Positions 1 through 7,891 of a stretch of 24,153 nt of DNA are shown in pieces. Position 1 is the stretch's first letter, and the number at the start of each line of letters is the position of its first letter. The notes under the pieces are model-generated. The model did no database searches. It was not told where the DNA came from and was given only the letters and a program-made list of their open reading frames with translations. Origin of the DNA: a virus; IMG/VR virus record IMGVR_UViG_3300037225_000071, positions 1 through 24,153 of that record, one strand, 5' to 3'. The translations under genes were made by a program, and so were the position numbers.

Positions 1-1328
1 GCATTAGCAGATTGAGCACCTAGAATTGTATTAGAAAATGTTGCCATTGATGTGGAATTGACAGTGATAAGCGAATTAGCTACTCCATTACCAAACACTC
101 TACTTTGAAGTGTTGAGAATGAGCCACTTACTGTTAGATTTCCATAGATTTCTGTATTTTGTAACGCACAGAATATCGCCTGTGAAGTATTAGATTGAAC
201 TAAATTACCAATTAATTTTAATCCGTAAATACTGAACTTATCTGATAGAGTAAGTGTTCCTGCTCCTGAACCCACTGTATAAGTTGAATTGTTTGCATGT
301 ATAACAACAGGATAAGCAATTGTTGCAACTGAGGCATCTGTATAAGTACCTGCTGCTATTTCTAAACTAAAAGGTACAGCAAGGACATTACCTGCTGTAA
401 CTGCTGCTGAAATTGTTTTATAGGGATATTGAACTGAACCATTAGCAATATATGTATCACCTCTATTTACATCAACATATAAGGTGGTGGTGGTTTTAAA
501 GTCTGTTATTTTTGCATATTTTGATGTATCGGATAAATTTGCTATTGTGTTTTGCTTTCTGGCTAATTGCGCTATTGTCAATGCCTTGGATTGTGTATAA
601 TTTAAAGTGTCTGAATTGTAGCTTGCAATTGATTTTTTGCCAGCAAACAAACTATTCGCCCTCAAACTATCCATTTTAGCATTCCATTTAACAGTATCTA
701 CTGCCGTGATTTTCTTTGCAACTGAACTATTCCATGTACGGGCGGCTGTTTTAATTAATGATGAATCTGTGGTGAATTTCGGATCAGTTTCAATAGCGTG
801 TTTTTTAATCCATGTCGAATCAACAACACCCTGTAAAAGGCTTGCATTGTCGGATGTGGCGTGTAGCTTCAGATACCTCAAGTCGCCTTTTGTCGGGGTT
901 AAGACTTTTGAGGCCGTGTCTGATGCGTCTAAAAAATAAAGTGTGTCGTTTTTTTTGACGTATAGGCGCAAAGAGTAGTTCGATGCCATTAAGGTCGAAT
1001 CGGTTGACCCTATTGATTTCCACGTCCCTTTTTGATGAAAGAAAATGGTATCATGTCTATTTGCAAATCCTGTTTCTAAATATGCTAATGAAGGCAATGA
1101 ATTACCGTGATTTATCACAAATAGCTTACTTAATGTTGAATCATTTAACCGTGCATATATAGTATTTTTAAATGTAACAAATTGCACTTTTTTGGATACC
1201 GTCCCTTGACTTGTTAAGTATATGTCTGAATTGTTTATAGAAATAGCTTCTGGCAATTCCGATATTTTAATCTGTCCAAATGATACTATTTCAATAAATA
1301 AGAATAATACGATAAATATATTTTTCAT
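1..1328 (-). CDS. Secreted tail fibre / beta-helix-type protein, partial (C-terminus beyond left edge)
   Basis: The minus-strand frame is open from the ATG at 1328 to the window edge, giving 442 codons without a stop. It begins with a Sec-type signal peptide (MKNIFIVLFLF...SFGQ, about residues 1-19). A Ser/Thr/Asp-rich stalk follows with repeated short motifs (DSTWIKKHA, ARTWNSSVAKK). From about residue 265 there is a YVDVNRGDTY...YPYKTISAAV segment, the usual entry of a right-handed pectin-lyase-like beta-helix, followed by short strand-like repeats. This suggests a receptor-binding or glycan-binding fibre. The ATG lies one base after the stop of the upstream 161-aa gene, at the end of the tail operon where fibres usually sit. 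A signal peptide is odd for a virion protein. The function is inferred from position and composition, with no enzyme motif seen. Confidence 0.8.
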   Translation of the reverse strand, partial: MKNIFIVLFLFIEIVSFGQIKISELPEAISINNSDIYLTSQGTVSKKVQFVTFKNTIYARLNDSTLSKLFVINHGNSLPSLAYLETGFANRHDTIFFHQKGTWKSIGSTDSTLMASNYSLRLYVKKNDTLYFLDASDTASKVLTPTKGDLRYLKLHATSDNASLLQGVVDSTWIKKHAIETDPKFTTDSSLIKTAARTWNSSVAKKITAVDTVKWNAKMDSLRANSLFAGKKSIASYNSDTLNYTQSKALTIAQLARKQNTIANLSDTSKYAKITDFKTTTTLYVDVNRGDTYIANGSVQYPYKTISAAVTAGNVLAVPFSLEIAAGTYTDASVATIAYPVVIHANNSTYTVGSGAGTLTLSDKFSIYGLKLIGNLVQSNTSQAIFCALQNTEIYGNLTVSGSFSTLQSRVFGNGVANSLITVNSTSMATFSNTILGAQSAN

Positions 1329-1329
1329 T

Positions 1330-1815
1330 TTAATGCACATTTAATATTTTTATGATAGAATCATTACTTCTAATTATTCTCAGTAAATATGGAGATATTA
1401 GACCGGGTTTTGATTGAATGACAGTATCTGCAATATTATGTAGACGATTATCTAAGTACCAATTTCGCACATATCCCGTTGATTTTGCGGTGCTATCGCT
1501 CGCATCTTTTTTTAATTTAAGTTTATTCGTTAAATCCCAATTGCGCTCATATCCAGTAGCTGCCGTTGTGTCATTTATGCTTTTTTTACTGCTAATATTC
1601 GTTGGGTTATTAGTAACATAATTAGCTACATAACGAGCTACATAATCAGTATTAGGGATTGTACCTGAATACATTGCAACTATGACGGAATCTTTAAATA
1701 CAATCCCCTCTGTATAATACTGATAATGAATCCATCTATAAATAGTTGGTTCTGGTATTTGTGCATTTACTAAAATAGTAAATGTTAATGCGATTAATGT
1801 AACTAACTTTTTCAT
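1330..1815 (-). CDS. Signal-peptide-bearing, fibre-associated hypothetical protein
   Basis: This 161-aa product has a clear signal peptide (MKKLVTLIALTFTILVNAQ; cleavage likely before or after Gln19). The mature part carries two similar modules, ATGYERNWDLTNKL at about 86-99 and STGYVRNWYLDNRL at about 112-125, each after a D-S/T-T/S-A segment. The same style of repeat (xxTW/NW with Asp, Ser and Thr) occurs in the large fibre immediately downstream, so the two may form one appendage. It sits between the LysM baseplate protein and the fibre, with 3 and 1 base gaps. No enzymatic motif is visible. It could be a fibre connector, a fibre chaperone or a periplasmic protein acting in the infected cell. 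Confidence 0.7.
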   Translation of the reverse strand: MKKLVTLIALTFTILVNAQIPEPTIYRWIHYQYYTEGIVFKDSVIVAMYSGTIPNTDYVARYVANYVTNNPTNISSKKSINDTTAATGYERNWDLTNKLKLKKDASDSTAKSTGYVRNWYLDNRLHNIADTVIQSKPGLISPYLLRIIRSNDSIIKILNVH

Positions 1816-1818
1816 TTT

Positions 1819-2322
1819 CTATATAATTATTGATTGTCCGTCTCCGGTTGTTATTATTATTTCATTCTCTGTTTCAAGAAATTGTGAACTATAAATATTG
1901 CTCGATCCATTGCAGAATATTAATCTATTCAAAATTACATATTTTTTAACAGTTTCATTACCTGTCTCAAAATTATTTATTATAACCTTTTGACCCGAAC
2001 CAATTTGATTACTTATGTTTAAACCGCTATCAGTTAGTAATTTAAAAATATATGAAATATTCCCGAAAAATTGACATGACAAATCGAATATATTTTGACC
2101 TGATTTAATGAGATATTCAGTGATATTCTGATAATTCTGAATTGTACTTATAATAAACTTTTCGATTATATTCTCAGTCGTAGGTATAGAAATAACTTGC
2201 CCTGAGATTAGCTGTGAATCAACATTTATTTTATTTTCAGATAGTATTTTAAATAAATTATTGATATTCCCAGTCTCAGAAATAGTCACATCAAATATAT
2301 TTTGTCCGCCCTTTACTATCAT
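1819..2322 (-). CDS. Double LysM-like baseplate protein (tail protein X / gp53-like role)
   Basis: The 167-aa protein contains two LysM-like modules: GQNIFDVTISETGNINNLFK...SGQVISIP (about 6-48) and GQNIFDLSCQFFGNISYIFK...SGQKVIIN (about 75-117). Both show the LysM pattern of an initial strand, a helix with a G-N-I-x-x-(L/I)-F-K core, and a closing G-Q-x-(V/I) strand. LysM modules are known in contractile-tail baseplates (tail protein X, T4 gp53), where they link wedges to the tail tube or contact peptidoglycan. The start overlaps the preceding wedge gene by 4 bases. The C-terminal 50 residues are unassigned. Which of the two roles applies cannot be decided from sequence alone. Confidence 0.7.
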   Translation of the reverse strand: MIVKGGQNIFDVTISETGNINNLFKILSENKINVDSQLISGQVISIPTTENIIEKFIISTIQNYQNITEYLIKSGQNIFDLSCQFFGNISYIFKLLTDSGLNISNQIGSGQKVIINNFETGNETVKKYVILNRLIFCNGSSNIYSSQFLETENEIIITTGDGQSIII

Positions 2323-2612
2323 TGACTTTTAAATTTAATATCAACTTGGTTATTATCTCCAACTTTATTTATGTCAATAGTGCTTACTTTGATCGAATCT
2401 TGTTCTAATGCTTGTTTTATATTTGATGTTTCGGTCAATTTATCGAAAGTCCCGTAAAGCTTTTTATTTACTCCATACCCAACAGTAGGGTATTGATAAA
2501 ATTGACCGGGATTAGCGGCAAGTATAAATTCAGCATTCTGAATATCTGAAATATCAATTAATACGTCACCGTTCATTATTTGCAAATCATCTGTTATAAT
2601 TAAATCTTTCAT
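2319..2612 (-). CDS. Baseplate wedge protein, gp25/gpW-like
   Basis: The 97-aa product begins MKDLIITDDLQIMNGDVLIDISDIQNAE. This fits small gp25/gpW or Mu gp46-like wedge proteins, which start with a strand-rich segment (...G D...) before a helix of the LxxxPGE/Q type; here ILAANPGQFYQYPTVGYG lies at about 30-47. Its place after hub and spike genes matches Mu gp46. It overlaps the LysM gene by four bases (2319-2322). The assignment uses length, motif style and gene order, so the family is probable rather than certain. Confidence 0.6.
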   Translation of the reverse strand: MKDLIITDDLQIMNGDVLIDISDIQNAEFILAANPGQFYQYPTVGYGVNKKLYGTFDKLTETSNIKQALEQDSIKVSTIDINKVGDNNQVDIKFKSQ

Positions 2613-2616
2613 AAAA

Positions 2617-2859
2617 TCAACTTAATGTTCCTGTTACTGTTCCTGCTGCTGTTGTTCCACCCGTTCCCGCTGGCAATATTACTGTTACGGGTATTGGCGT
2701 GGATGTTACACCTGTTACCGTTGCTGTTTTTACATAAGTATCTAGTGCTGTCGCTAAATCTGCACATAATGATGTTAATGATCCGGCTGTTTTATCTGCC
2801 TGAGCCTTTTGAAATGCAGCTAATATTGCCGCCTGCAATGTTGCTTTAACAAGTGCCAT
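2617..2859 (-). CDS. Small spike-adjacent tail protein, unknown function
   Basis: This 80-aa protein has an Ala-rich helical N-terminal half (residues 1-45, MALVKATLQAAILAAFQKAQ...) and a Thr/Val/Gly-rich C-terminal half (TPIPVTVILPAGTGGTTAAGTVTGTLS) that looks like short beta strands. It is encoded directly after the spike, sharing one base (2859), and just before the gp25-like wedge gene. A Gly/Thr-rich end at this position may cap or pack against the spike, but no PAAR motif is present. I do not recognise a named family. The ORF is confident from its tight packing, and the function is open. Confidence 0.6.
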   Translation of the reverse strand: MALVKATLQAAILAAFQKAQADKTAGSLTSLCADLATALDTYVKTATVTGVTSTPIPVTVILPAGTGGTTAAGTVTGTLS

Positions 2860-3317
2860 TATATTAAATAATTTGCTAAATCTGTTTTTATATCTGTAAA
2901 TGTTGCTGCGTTTATTGGTGTTCCGCTTGGTCCCGTTCCGGTCGGTACTGTCATTAAATTAATCGCATCTATCAAATCACTTAATGTTTTCTTTAACCCG
3001 GAACTGCCATTTTTAACCTCAAATATCGGCACATCACATATAACTTTTGATAATTCTGTAGTTTGGCTTATGAATGCAGTTTCTTTTGATGTAAATGTAA
3101 TTGTAACAACGGAATTAACTTTAGGAAACAAAACAAACCCAGTTGAAAATGTATTTACTGCCTGCAAAAGAATATTTGAATAAATAGTTTCATCAACTTT
3201 AACTTCACACGTTCTTTTGGTTTGATCTACTGAATTTACAACTCCCTGTAAAGAATATATTTGGAAACTTCTTATTTGCCTAAAAATCATTATATCTAAA
3301 ATTCCTTTAAGCGTCAT
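2859..3317 (-). CDS. Baseplate central spike, gpV/gp45-like OB-fold protein
   Basis: The 152-aa protein has an OB-fold-like stretch at about 18-75 (YSLQGVVNSVDQTKRTCEVKV...GFVLFPKVNSVVTITF), the typical barrel of contractile-tail spikes, followed by a short linker and a tail with ATFTDIKTDLANYL. Spike proteins pierce the outer membrane as the tail contracts. Gene order hub, spike, wedge is the Mu/P2 order (Mu gp44-gp45-gp46). It overlaps the hub gene by four bases (3314-3317). The C-terminal beta-helix expected of a long spike is short here, so the tip may need a separate protein, perhaps the next gene. Confidence 0.65.
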   Translation of the reverse strand: MTLKGILDIMIFRQIRSFQIYSLQGVVNSVDQTKRTCEVKVDETIYSNILLQAVNTFSTGFVLFPKVNSVVTITFTSKETAFISQTTELSKVICDVPIFEVKNGSSGLKKTLSDLIDAINLMTVPTGTGPSGTPINAATFTDIKTDLANYLI

Positions 3318-4432
3318 TGTCCGTAAATATTTAGATGTTGAAAATATCCTTTATTGCCAAATGTCGTCTTTACCGCTCTTATAAGTAGCTCTTTTGAATT
3401 TAATTCAGGGTAGCGTTGATTAATTATGCTAACCCTATCACCAAAATCCATAACAGGTTCACCAAATGTACTAAATTCTCCTTTATAACCTGTGTAAGTA
3501 ACTGTTTCTAATAATTGAGTAGCATTTTTTAATATGTCAAATTCAGTTAAATCATTTGTTGTAATATGTTCGATTTGGTTATATCCTTGTGGTGGTGTTG
3601 GCGACATCCTTATAGTTTTACTCACATCATAATAAATGTACCTTGTGGTTTTTTTATCTGCTTTTCCTGACATTGGCACTTGACAGGTGTATTTTATCAT
3701 AAGTTTAATATCATCTATATATTGCCATTCTAAAGAGCCTTTGTCAGTAATGTTTGCATCTGAGCCATTAAATGTAAATGTTTTTGTTATGTTATTTACA
3801 AACTGATTACCTTTAAGCATTATTAAAGTTCCTTTTTTGAAATAACAAAGTATTAAATATTTATTTCGTATAAAATCCAATACATCTGCAAACGTATTCC
3901 CCGGCGAAACTTGAATAATTCCCAAATCTGATGCATCTGCAATATTTGTATCAAAGGTGAATCCGGTTTTTGATTTTAAATAATCAATTAATTTTTTAAG
4001 TGTTATTGCTCCCGTTACTGTTGCTGACGAAGGGAATGCCATTCCTTGAAATACCGTCTGTTTTAACTTCCACATTTCATCTTCACATTCAAATGAGGCT
4101 AAATAACCGGGTTTTACTTTAGAAATATAACCAGTAAACCTTTCGACCTCTGGATTAATTGATCTTTTTATTTTATCTTCAAAATCATTGTAAAGAAATC
4201 GCAGAAAAATAGAAACCTTTGATCCTTTTTTTATCTTATCTGTGATTTTTATATTATCTGATCGTAATGAGTTTTCAATATTATTAACCCCATATGTATT
4301 GGGAATAGTAAACTTTGCTGTTTGTGTTAATTTTTCAAAATTACGCTCAATTTCTCCGTCAACACAATAATTGAAATTGTATTCAACGCCCTCAGTTGAG
4401 GTGATCAATATTCTTACCTTAGGAACTAACAC
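3314..4432 (-). CDS. Baseplate hub protein, Mu gp44 (gpP) / gpD-like
   Basis: The 372-aa protein is the right size for the trimeric baseplate hub that connects the tail tube to the spike. The N-terminal half carries a strand-rich region with FEKLTQTAKFTIPNTYG (about 33-49) and later RFTGYISKVKPG (about 102-113), as in the tube-like domain of hub proteins. The central part contains KTGFTFDTNIADASDLG and NTFADVLDFIRNKYLI, like the second gp27/gpD domain. The C-terminal part ends in DFGDRVSIINQRYPELN, a common hub C-terminal strand. It overlaps the preceding gene by 14 bases and the spike gene by four. No lysozyme domain is fused. Confidence 0.75.
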   Translation of the reverse strand: MLVPKVRILITSTEGVEYNFNYCVDGEIERNFEKLTQTAKFTIPNTYGVNNIENSLRSDNIKITDKIKKGSKVSIFLRFLYNDFEDKIKRSINPEVERFTGYISKVKPGYLASFECEDEMWKLKQTVFQGMAFPSSATVTGAITLKKLIDYLKSKTGFTFDTNIADASDLGIIQVSPGNTFADVLDFIRNKYLILCYFKKGTLIMLKGNQFVNNITKTFTFNGSDANITDKGSLEWQYIDDIKLMIKYTCQVPMSGKADKKTTRYIYYDVSKTIRMSPTPPQGYNQIEHITTNDLTEFDILKNATQLLETVTYTGYKGEFSTFGEPVMDFGDRVSIINQRYPELNSKELLIRAVKTTFGNKGYFQHLNIYGQ

Positions 4433-5090
4433 TTTGTAAATTTATTGGTAAATCAGAACTCATAGTAAACGAGATTTTTTGTTGATTGTAAAATCCTTCC
4501 TCCTGCGTCATTGTATGGTCATCAATAACAACCGAACTAATCCCTAATTGATTTAAAAGTAACGATTTTACAGGAATTGAATCCGGGATGTTAAAAATAT
4601 TATTAAGCGTGTCAATTAAAATTAAAGGATACGATTCGTCATCTGTCGCTATTATCGCGGTTACATCAATTTTATAGTCACCACTTGAAATGAACTGCTT
4701 AACTGTGCCATCTCGCCCCTCAAGAACTGTTTTAATTGTATTTTTCGGCCTACTGATAGTCATTACGCAACATTCAAGATTAACTGAATCCTGTGTCTGA
4801 ATATTTCCATCAATATCAGTATAGGTAAAAAATAAAGGTGAACTTCCAAGAACCAGATTAGACATTACAGGAGTACCATAAATACTCGATCTATTCGTCT
4901 GTAAACTTTGCTCATCAAATGCAGGTAAGCCAATTGATCCCGGTTTATTGTATAGTTTACTTTTTAAAAGTGCAACACTTTCTCCAGCGCCGTACGCAAA
5001 CTTTTTAATTACAGATACAGCCGCCCCTTTTGCGATAAAGGAAACGCCATAATATAATTCACTTCTCAGCCTTACTTCTTTATCGCTCAT
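4419..5090 (-). CDS. DUF6046-like tail/baseplate protein (Mu gp43 position)
   Basis: The 223-aa protein is encoded between the tape measure and hub genes, the position of Mu gp43 (gpN). Residues about 105-150 contain CCVMTISRPKNTIKTVLEGRDGTVKQFISSGDYKI. The G-R-D/N-G-T-V-K-x-F-I-S-x-G-D-Y pattern matches my recollection of the DUF6046 family of Bacteroidota phages. Those proteins resemble tail-tube-related domains that join the tape measure end to the hub. It shares four bases with the tape measure gene (5087-5090) and overlaps the hub gene by 14. The role is inferred from place and family resemblance. Confidence 0.6.
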   Translation of the reverse strand: MSDKEVRLRSELYYGVSFIAKGAAVSVIKKFAYGAGESVALLKSKLYNKPGSIGLPAFDEQSLQTNRSSIYGTPVMSNLVLGSSPLFFTYTDIDGNIQTQDSVNLECCVMTISRPKNTIKTVLEGRDGTVKQFISSGDYKIDVTAIIATDDESYPLILIDTLNNIFNIPDSIPVKSLLLNQLGISSVVIDDHTMTQEEGFYNQQKISFTMSSDLPINLQSVSS

Positions 5091-6817
5091 ATATTAGCTG
5101 TTATCTGTACATCATTCAAAGCATTAGCTAAAGCATCTACCATTAATTTTTCAACATCCGCCGCAGCCTCTTTTATTGTATTTGAAGTTACGTTAAATGA
5201 TTCTACCATTTTTGTTATGTTCACATTAAATACTTTTGGGGCTGCGCTTTCTATTTTAGTTAGACTTGTTGTATCTCCACCTATTCCGGCTGATGTTGCT
5301 AAATCTTTTACACCTTCTTTTTTTAATAGCATTATAGATTTACCTAAACCATCAATTAATCGTTTATATTTTGATACGATATATTGACTTGCGCCTAATT
5401 GCTTATTGCCTTCTGCTATTGTTTTTCTCATTTGATTTTCAGCAAAGTTGGAAAACTCACCTTTGTCTGATGCTTTTTGAAATTGAGCTAAAAACGAAAT
5501 ATTATGATCTTTTATTTGTCTTAATTTCTCCTGTTGCTGTTCATAAAGTCTTTGCGTTTCAGCAACCTGATTTTGCATATTTGTAAGCAACTCTGATTTT
5601 GCTGTACCGCTTAAATCCTTACGATGCAACATTTCAGATTGATATGTCGAGTATTTAGATTGCGCTTCTTTATATGTTTTGTTTATGTTTAAAAGCCCTG
5701 ATAACATATCCCTTGTATCAGCGGCCTCTTTTCTCATACTTATTAGTTTTGCTACAACTAATCCTAATCCAACAATTAACGCACCTATTCCAGTTGCTGC
5801 AATAGCGGAACCTAATCCGTAAAACTCAACTATCGTAGCCTTTAATCCAAATAATGCTGTAGCTTGTAATATTTCTTGAATTTTTAAAGCGGCACTATAA
5901 GCCTTTGTCCATAACACTACTGATTTTAGACCTATTGTATAAATTGTAAAAGCAGCCCCAATCCCTAATAATATTTTACCAAGTAAAATAAATGTTGGAA
6001 TATTCCTTTTTATAAATTCAATAAATTCACCAAATTTTGCCATTAACTGTTTAAACATAGGGATCAACGATAGCTTTATTTGTTCCACTGTTTTACCTAC
6101 TGATATTTTTATATCTGTCATTGCCTTTGATGCCATTATCAACTTACCTTCATCGGTCATTGCAAAGCCTTTGGCTTGTCCCCCAAATTCTCGATTCAAC
6201 TCTTTTAAAATAATTCCTTGGGCTTCCATTAACTTGCCTTGCTGTTGCAATTGCTTAACTGTTGCTTTTTGCTGATCAGTAAAAGCTACGCCCTGGCGTT
6301 GCAATCTCATCATACCTTGTGCCGGGTTGTTCATTGCTTTGCCAATTGCTAAAGCAGCACTTGACATGTCTGTTTTAAAAAAGGTGGCAAAATCAGCAAC
6401 GGCCTCAGTTGTTTTCTCAAACATTTTACCTTTAATCTCAGGAAATGAAAGTAACATACCCTGAGCGTCCAATATTTCTGCTCGACTTGCGGTAATAGAG
6501 CGACTTAATGATTTTGCTTGTTCTTCAATTGCCTCACCACTTAACCCGGCTGCATGACGTGTTGAAGCTAGTACAGTATTAACACGCATAACGGCAGCCT
6601 CTAACTTATCTTCTGCCTCTTCTGCTGAATGTAAAAACTCTATAAGCCCTCCCACGGCAAAAGCACCAACCATTAACCCGGCTACTGATTTGAGCGTATT
6701 TTTTAACCCACCAACCTGCTCATCAAATGCTTTAGTTTGCTTTTGAATCCCGGAAAGTTTACCAGAAAATTCATCGCGTAATTTTATGAGATAACTTATA
6801 TCGCCGCCTATTGTCAT
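5087..6817 (-). CDS. Tail tape measure protein
   Basis: This 576-aa protein has tape measure features: long amphipathic helices with Gln-rich heptads (QLQQQGKLMEAQ about 189-200, QRLYEQQQEKLRQ), and hydrophobic helices near 43-60, 274-297 and 333-359. It also has the prophage tape measure segment LASTRHAAGLSGEAIEEQAKSL followed by the FATFFKTDMSSAALAIGKAMNNPAQGMMRLQRQG region (about 144-176). The protein fixes tail length during tube polymerisation and is ejected at infection. At about 1.5 angstrom per residue, 576 residues predict a tail near 85 nm (a rule of thumb). The gene directly follows the frameshifted chaperone, as in lambda and Mu, with a hairpin between them. Confidence 0.9.
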   Translation of the reverse strand: MTIGGDISYLIKLRDEFSGKLSGIQKQTKAFDEQVGGLKNTLKSVAGLMVGAFAVGGLIEFLHSAEEAEDKLEAAVMRVNTVLASTRHAAGLSGEAIEEQAKSLSRSITASRAEILDAQGMLLSFPEIKGKMFEKTTEAVADFATFFKTDMSSAALAIGKAMNNPAQGMMRLQRQGVAFTDQQKATVKQLQQQGKLMEAQGIILKELNREFGGQAKGFAMTDEGKLIMASKAMTDIKISVGKTVEQIKLSLIPMFKQLMAKFGEFIEFIKRNIPTFILLGKILLGIGAAFTIYTIGLKSVVLWTKAYSAALKIQEILQATALFGLKATIVEFYGLGSAIAATGIGALIVGLGLVVAKLISMRKEAADTRDMLSGLLNINKTYKEAQSKYSTYQSEMLHRKDLSGTAKSELLTNMQNQVAETQRLYEQQQEKLRQIKDHNISFLAQFQKASDKGEFSNFAENQMRKTIAEGNKQLGASQYIVSKYKRLIDGLGKSIMLLKKEGVKDLATSAGIGGDTTSLTKIESAAPKVFNVNITKMVESFNVTSNTIKEAAADVEKLMVDALANALNDVQITANI

Positions 6818-6832
6818 AACTTATAATTAAAG

Positions 6833-6862
6833 AAGCCCGGCCTATTAAACCGGCACGGGCTT
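6833..6862. terminator. GC-rich hairpin between chaperone and tape measure genes
   Basis: The stem AAGCCCG-GCC pairs with GGC-A-CGGGCTT around a 9-base loop, with one bulged A. Ten base pairs, mostly G-C, stand out in this AT-rich DNA. On the plus strand it is followed by TTATTTTA. On the minus strand, the direction of the genes, it comes right after the frameshift ORF stop (6863-6865) and is followed by CTTTAATT. It could act as an intrinsic terminator or attenuator in the tail operon, or as an mRNA processing or stability element between the two genes. The weak U-tract in the gene direction argues for partial termination. Confidence 0.55.
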
Positions 6863-7470
6863 TTATTTTAGTAAAACATTGTCAAGCAATCCTATTTCTT
6901 TCCAAAAATTAAAGTCAACTTGAAACTTTGCAAACTCTTCAATAGTGTCAGGATCTCTTTTATAAAAGTAGCGGTGTAGGCTCATAAAATGTTTCATTTC
7001 TATCTGTTGGCCGTTACTTATTTTTAAAGAACCTATATCATCTATTTTTTTTTAATTTCTGCGCTCATTGGGATTACATAATCAGTAGCCAATTGAATAG
7101 CCAGCATAATCATTGCACGCCCATTTGTATCCAGCTCTGAATCATACTCAACACAGCATGTATCAAATATCACCTTCCCGGCTGTTGCTAAATCCATGTT
7201 TCCGTTAATAGACATTAAGGCACCTAACCCTAAAGCCAATTGTTTAAATTGCGGCTCTTGAATTACTGCTTTTAATGTTTTTTGTGGAACTGGTTCAGCG
7301 TTTATTTCTTCAATCGCGACCTCAAGTTCATCTTCAATTAACCCTTTTAACTTAATTTCTTCAATGGTTTCCAGTTTCTTGGCATTATACTCATCTGATG
7401 AAATTGCATCAAAAGTTATTTCGTAAACTTTACTTTTGAGATTTGGATTTGATATTGTTTTGAATGCCAT
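6863..7470 (-). CDS. Tail assembly chaperone frameshift fusion (gpGT-type, -1)
   Basis: The 142-aa chaperone ends ATT AAA AAA AAA TAG. A -1 slip on the A9 run continues reading for 60 codons (IDDIGSLKISNGQQIEMKHF...FNFWKEIGLLDNVLLK) to a TAA at 6863-6865, giving a product of about 202 aa. This is the arrangement known for lambda G/GT and Mu gp41/gp42-type genes. There the short and long proteins, in a fixed ratio, coat the tape measure protein before tube assembly. The extension fills the otherwise unexplained 180 bases before the tape measure gene and is followed at once by the hairpin. Alternatively, an ATG at 6997 could start an independent 44-aa protein in the same frame. The frame is visible in the sequence, while slippage itself is inferred. 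Confidence 0.75.
7042..7470 (-). CDS. Tail assembly chaperone, short form (gpG-like)
   Basis: The 142-aa product (MAFKTISNPNLKSKVYEITF...) lies between tail tube and tape measure genes, the fixed place of gpG/gp41-type chaperones. The middle part contains hydrophobic helical stretches (FKQLALGLGALMSINGNMDLATAGKVIFDTCCV, about 75-107) and the end is MLAIQLATDYVIPMSAEIKKK. It stops at TAG right after an A9 run. Its start codon shares base 7470 with the tube gene stop. Most ribosomes should terminate here, giving the short G form, with a minority shifting frame into the 60-residue extension. Confidence 0.75.
   Translation of the reverse strand: MAFKTISNPNLKSKVYEITFDAISSDEYNAKKLETIEEIKLKGLIEDELEVAIEEINAEPVPQKTLKAVIQEPQFKQLALGLGALMSINGNMDLATAGKVIFDTCCVEYDSELDTNGRAMIMLAIQLATDYVIPMSAEIKKK
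7045..7053 (-). promoter_or_regulatory. A9 slippery site for -1 ribosomal frameshifting
   Basis: Nine consecutive A residues on the coding strand form the last three in-frame Lys codons, directly before TAG. The in-frame grouping A-AAA-AAA is a canonical X-XXY-YYZ heptamer on which both P- and A-site tRNA-Lys can re-pair one base back. The stop codon next to it may add pausing. No strong stem-loop is obvious in the 10 bases after the site, so if a stimulator is needed it must be weak or distant. Confidence 0.65.
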
Positions 7471-7889
7471 TATCTGTAACGAATTTCAGGAGTTATAAAA
7501 GAAAACTTCATTTTCATATCAACATCTCCGGTCGCGCCACTCACACCGTCATTCGTAAACTTAATGTTTTTAATAATGTGTTTAATTAATTTCTGTGGGT
7601 TTCCGAAAATTACCACAATGTCAAATAAAGGAAGCTTAAGAAATGAGCCATTTGGCGCAATATCCCTGATTGCTTCGCTGTCATTCATTGCTATTTCGAT
7701 GTCGCCTTTGCCCTGAATTGTTCCACTTCCATAACTTACAGCTCTGTTGCCAGTCCCGAAGTTTAGCTTTGAATCTTGTTCCTCAGTATAACTTATCGAA
7801 CTAACAGAAGGAGTTGGAACGCCCAAGAGAGATACGATAATATCTGCATATTCATAAGCCTTGCCATTTATCAAAGGAATTGAATTCAT
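7470..7889 (-). CDS. Tail tube protein (Mu gpM-like)
   Basis: This 139-aa protein follows the sheath gene with two bases between them and precedes the chaperone, the standard sheath-tube-chaperone order of contractile tails. Its strand-rich sequence (YADIIVSLLGVPTPSVSSISYTEEQD, then GDIEIAMNDSEAIRDIAP, and VDMKMKFSFITPEIRYR at the C-terminus) fits the small beta-barrel tube fold. The segment SVSSISYTEEQDSKLNFGTG is typical of Mu-type tube proteins in Bacteroidota phages. It polymerises as hexameric rings around the tape measure. Assignment is by synteny, size and composition. Confidence 0.75.
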   Translation of the reverse strand: MNSIPLINGKAYEYADIIVSLLGVPTPSVSSISYTEEQDSKLNFGTGNRAVSYGSGTIQGKGDIEIAMNDSEAIRDIAPNGSFLKLPLFDIVVIFGNPQKLIKHIIKNIKFTNDGVSGATGDVDMKMKFSFITPEIRYR

Positions 7890-7891
7890 AG

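Noticed and set aside
241-320. TTTGCATGTATAACAA, resembling the motif in the two regulatory gaps
   Set aside because: It lies in the coding sequence of the fibre and matches only partly; likely chance in AT-rich DNA.
637-1023. Open frames of 60-100 codons on both strands inside the large fibre gene
   Set aside because: They lie antisense to, or out of frame with, a continuous 442-codon minus-strand frame with a signal peptide and fibre composition.
2625-2849. Plus-strand 74-codon hydrophobic ORF
   Set aside because: It is the exact antisense of the 80-aa spike-adjacent gene; its Leu/Pro richness comes from reading an Ala/Thr-rich gene backwards.
7042-7056. A9 run as a simple sequencing or assembly error that splits one gene
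   Set aside because: A miscounted homopolymer would also join the frames, but a short and a long form is the expected state for this gene class, so programmed frameshifting is preferred. Deep reads would settle it.
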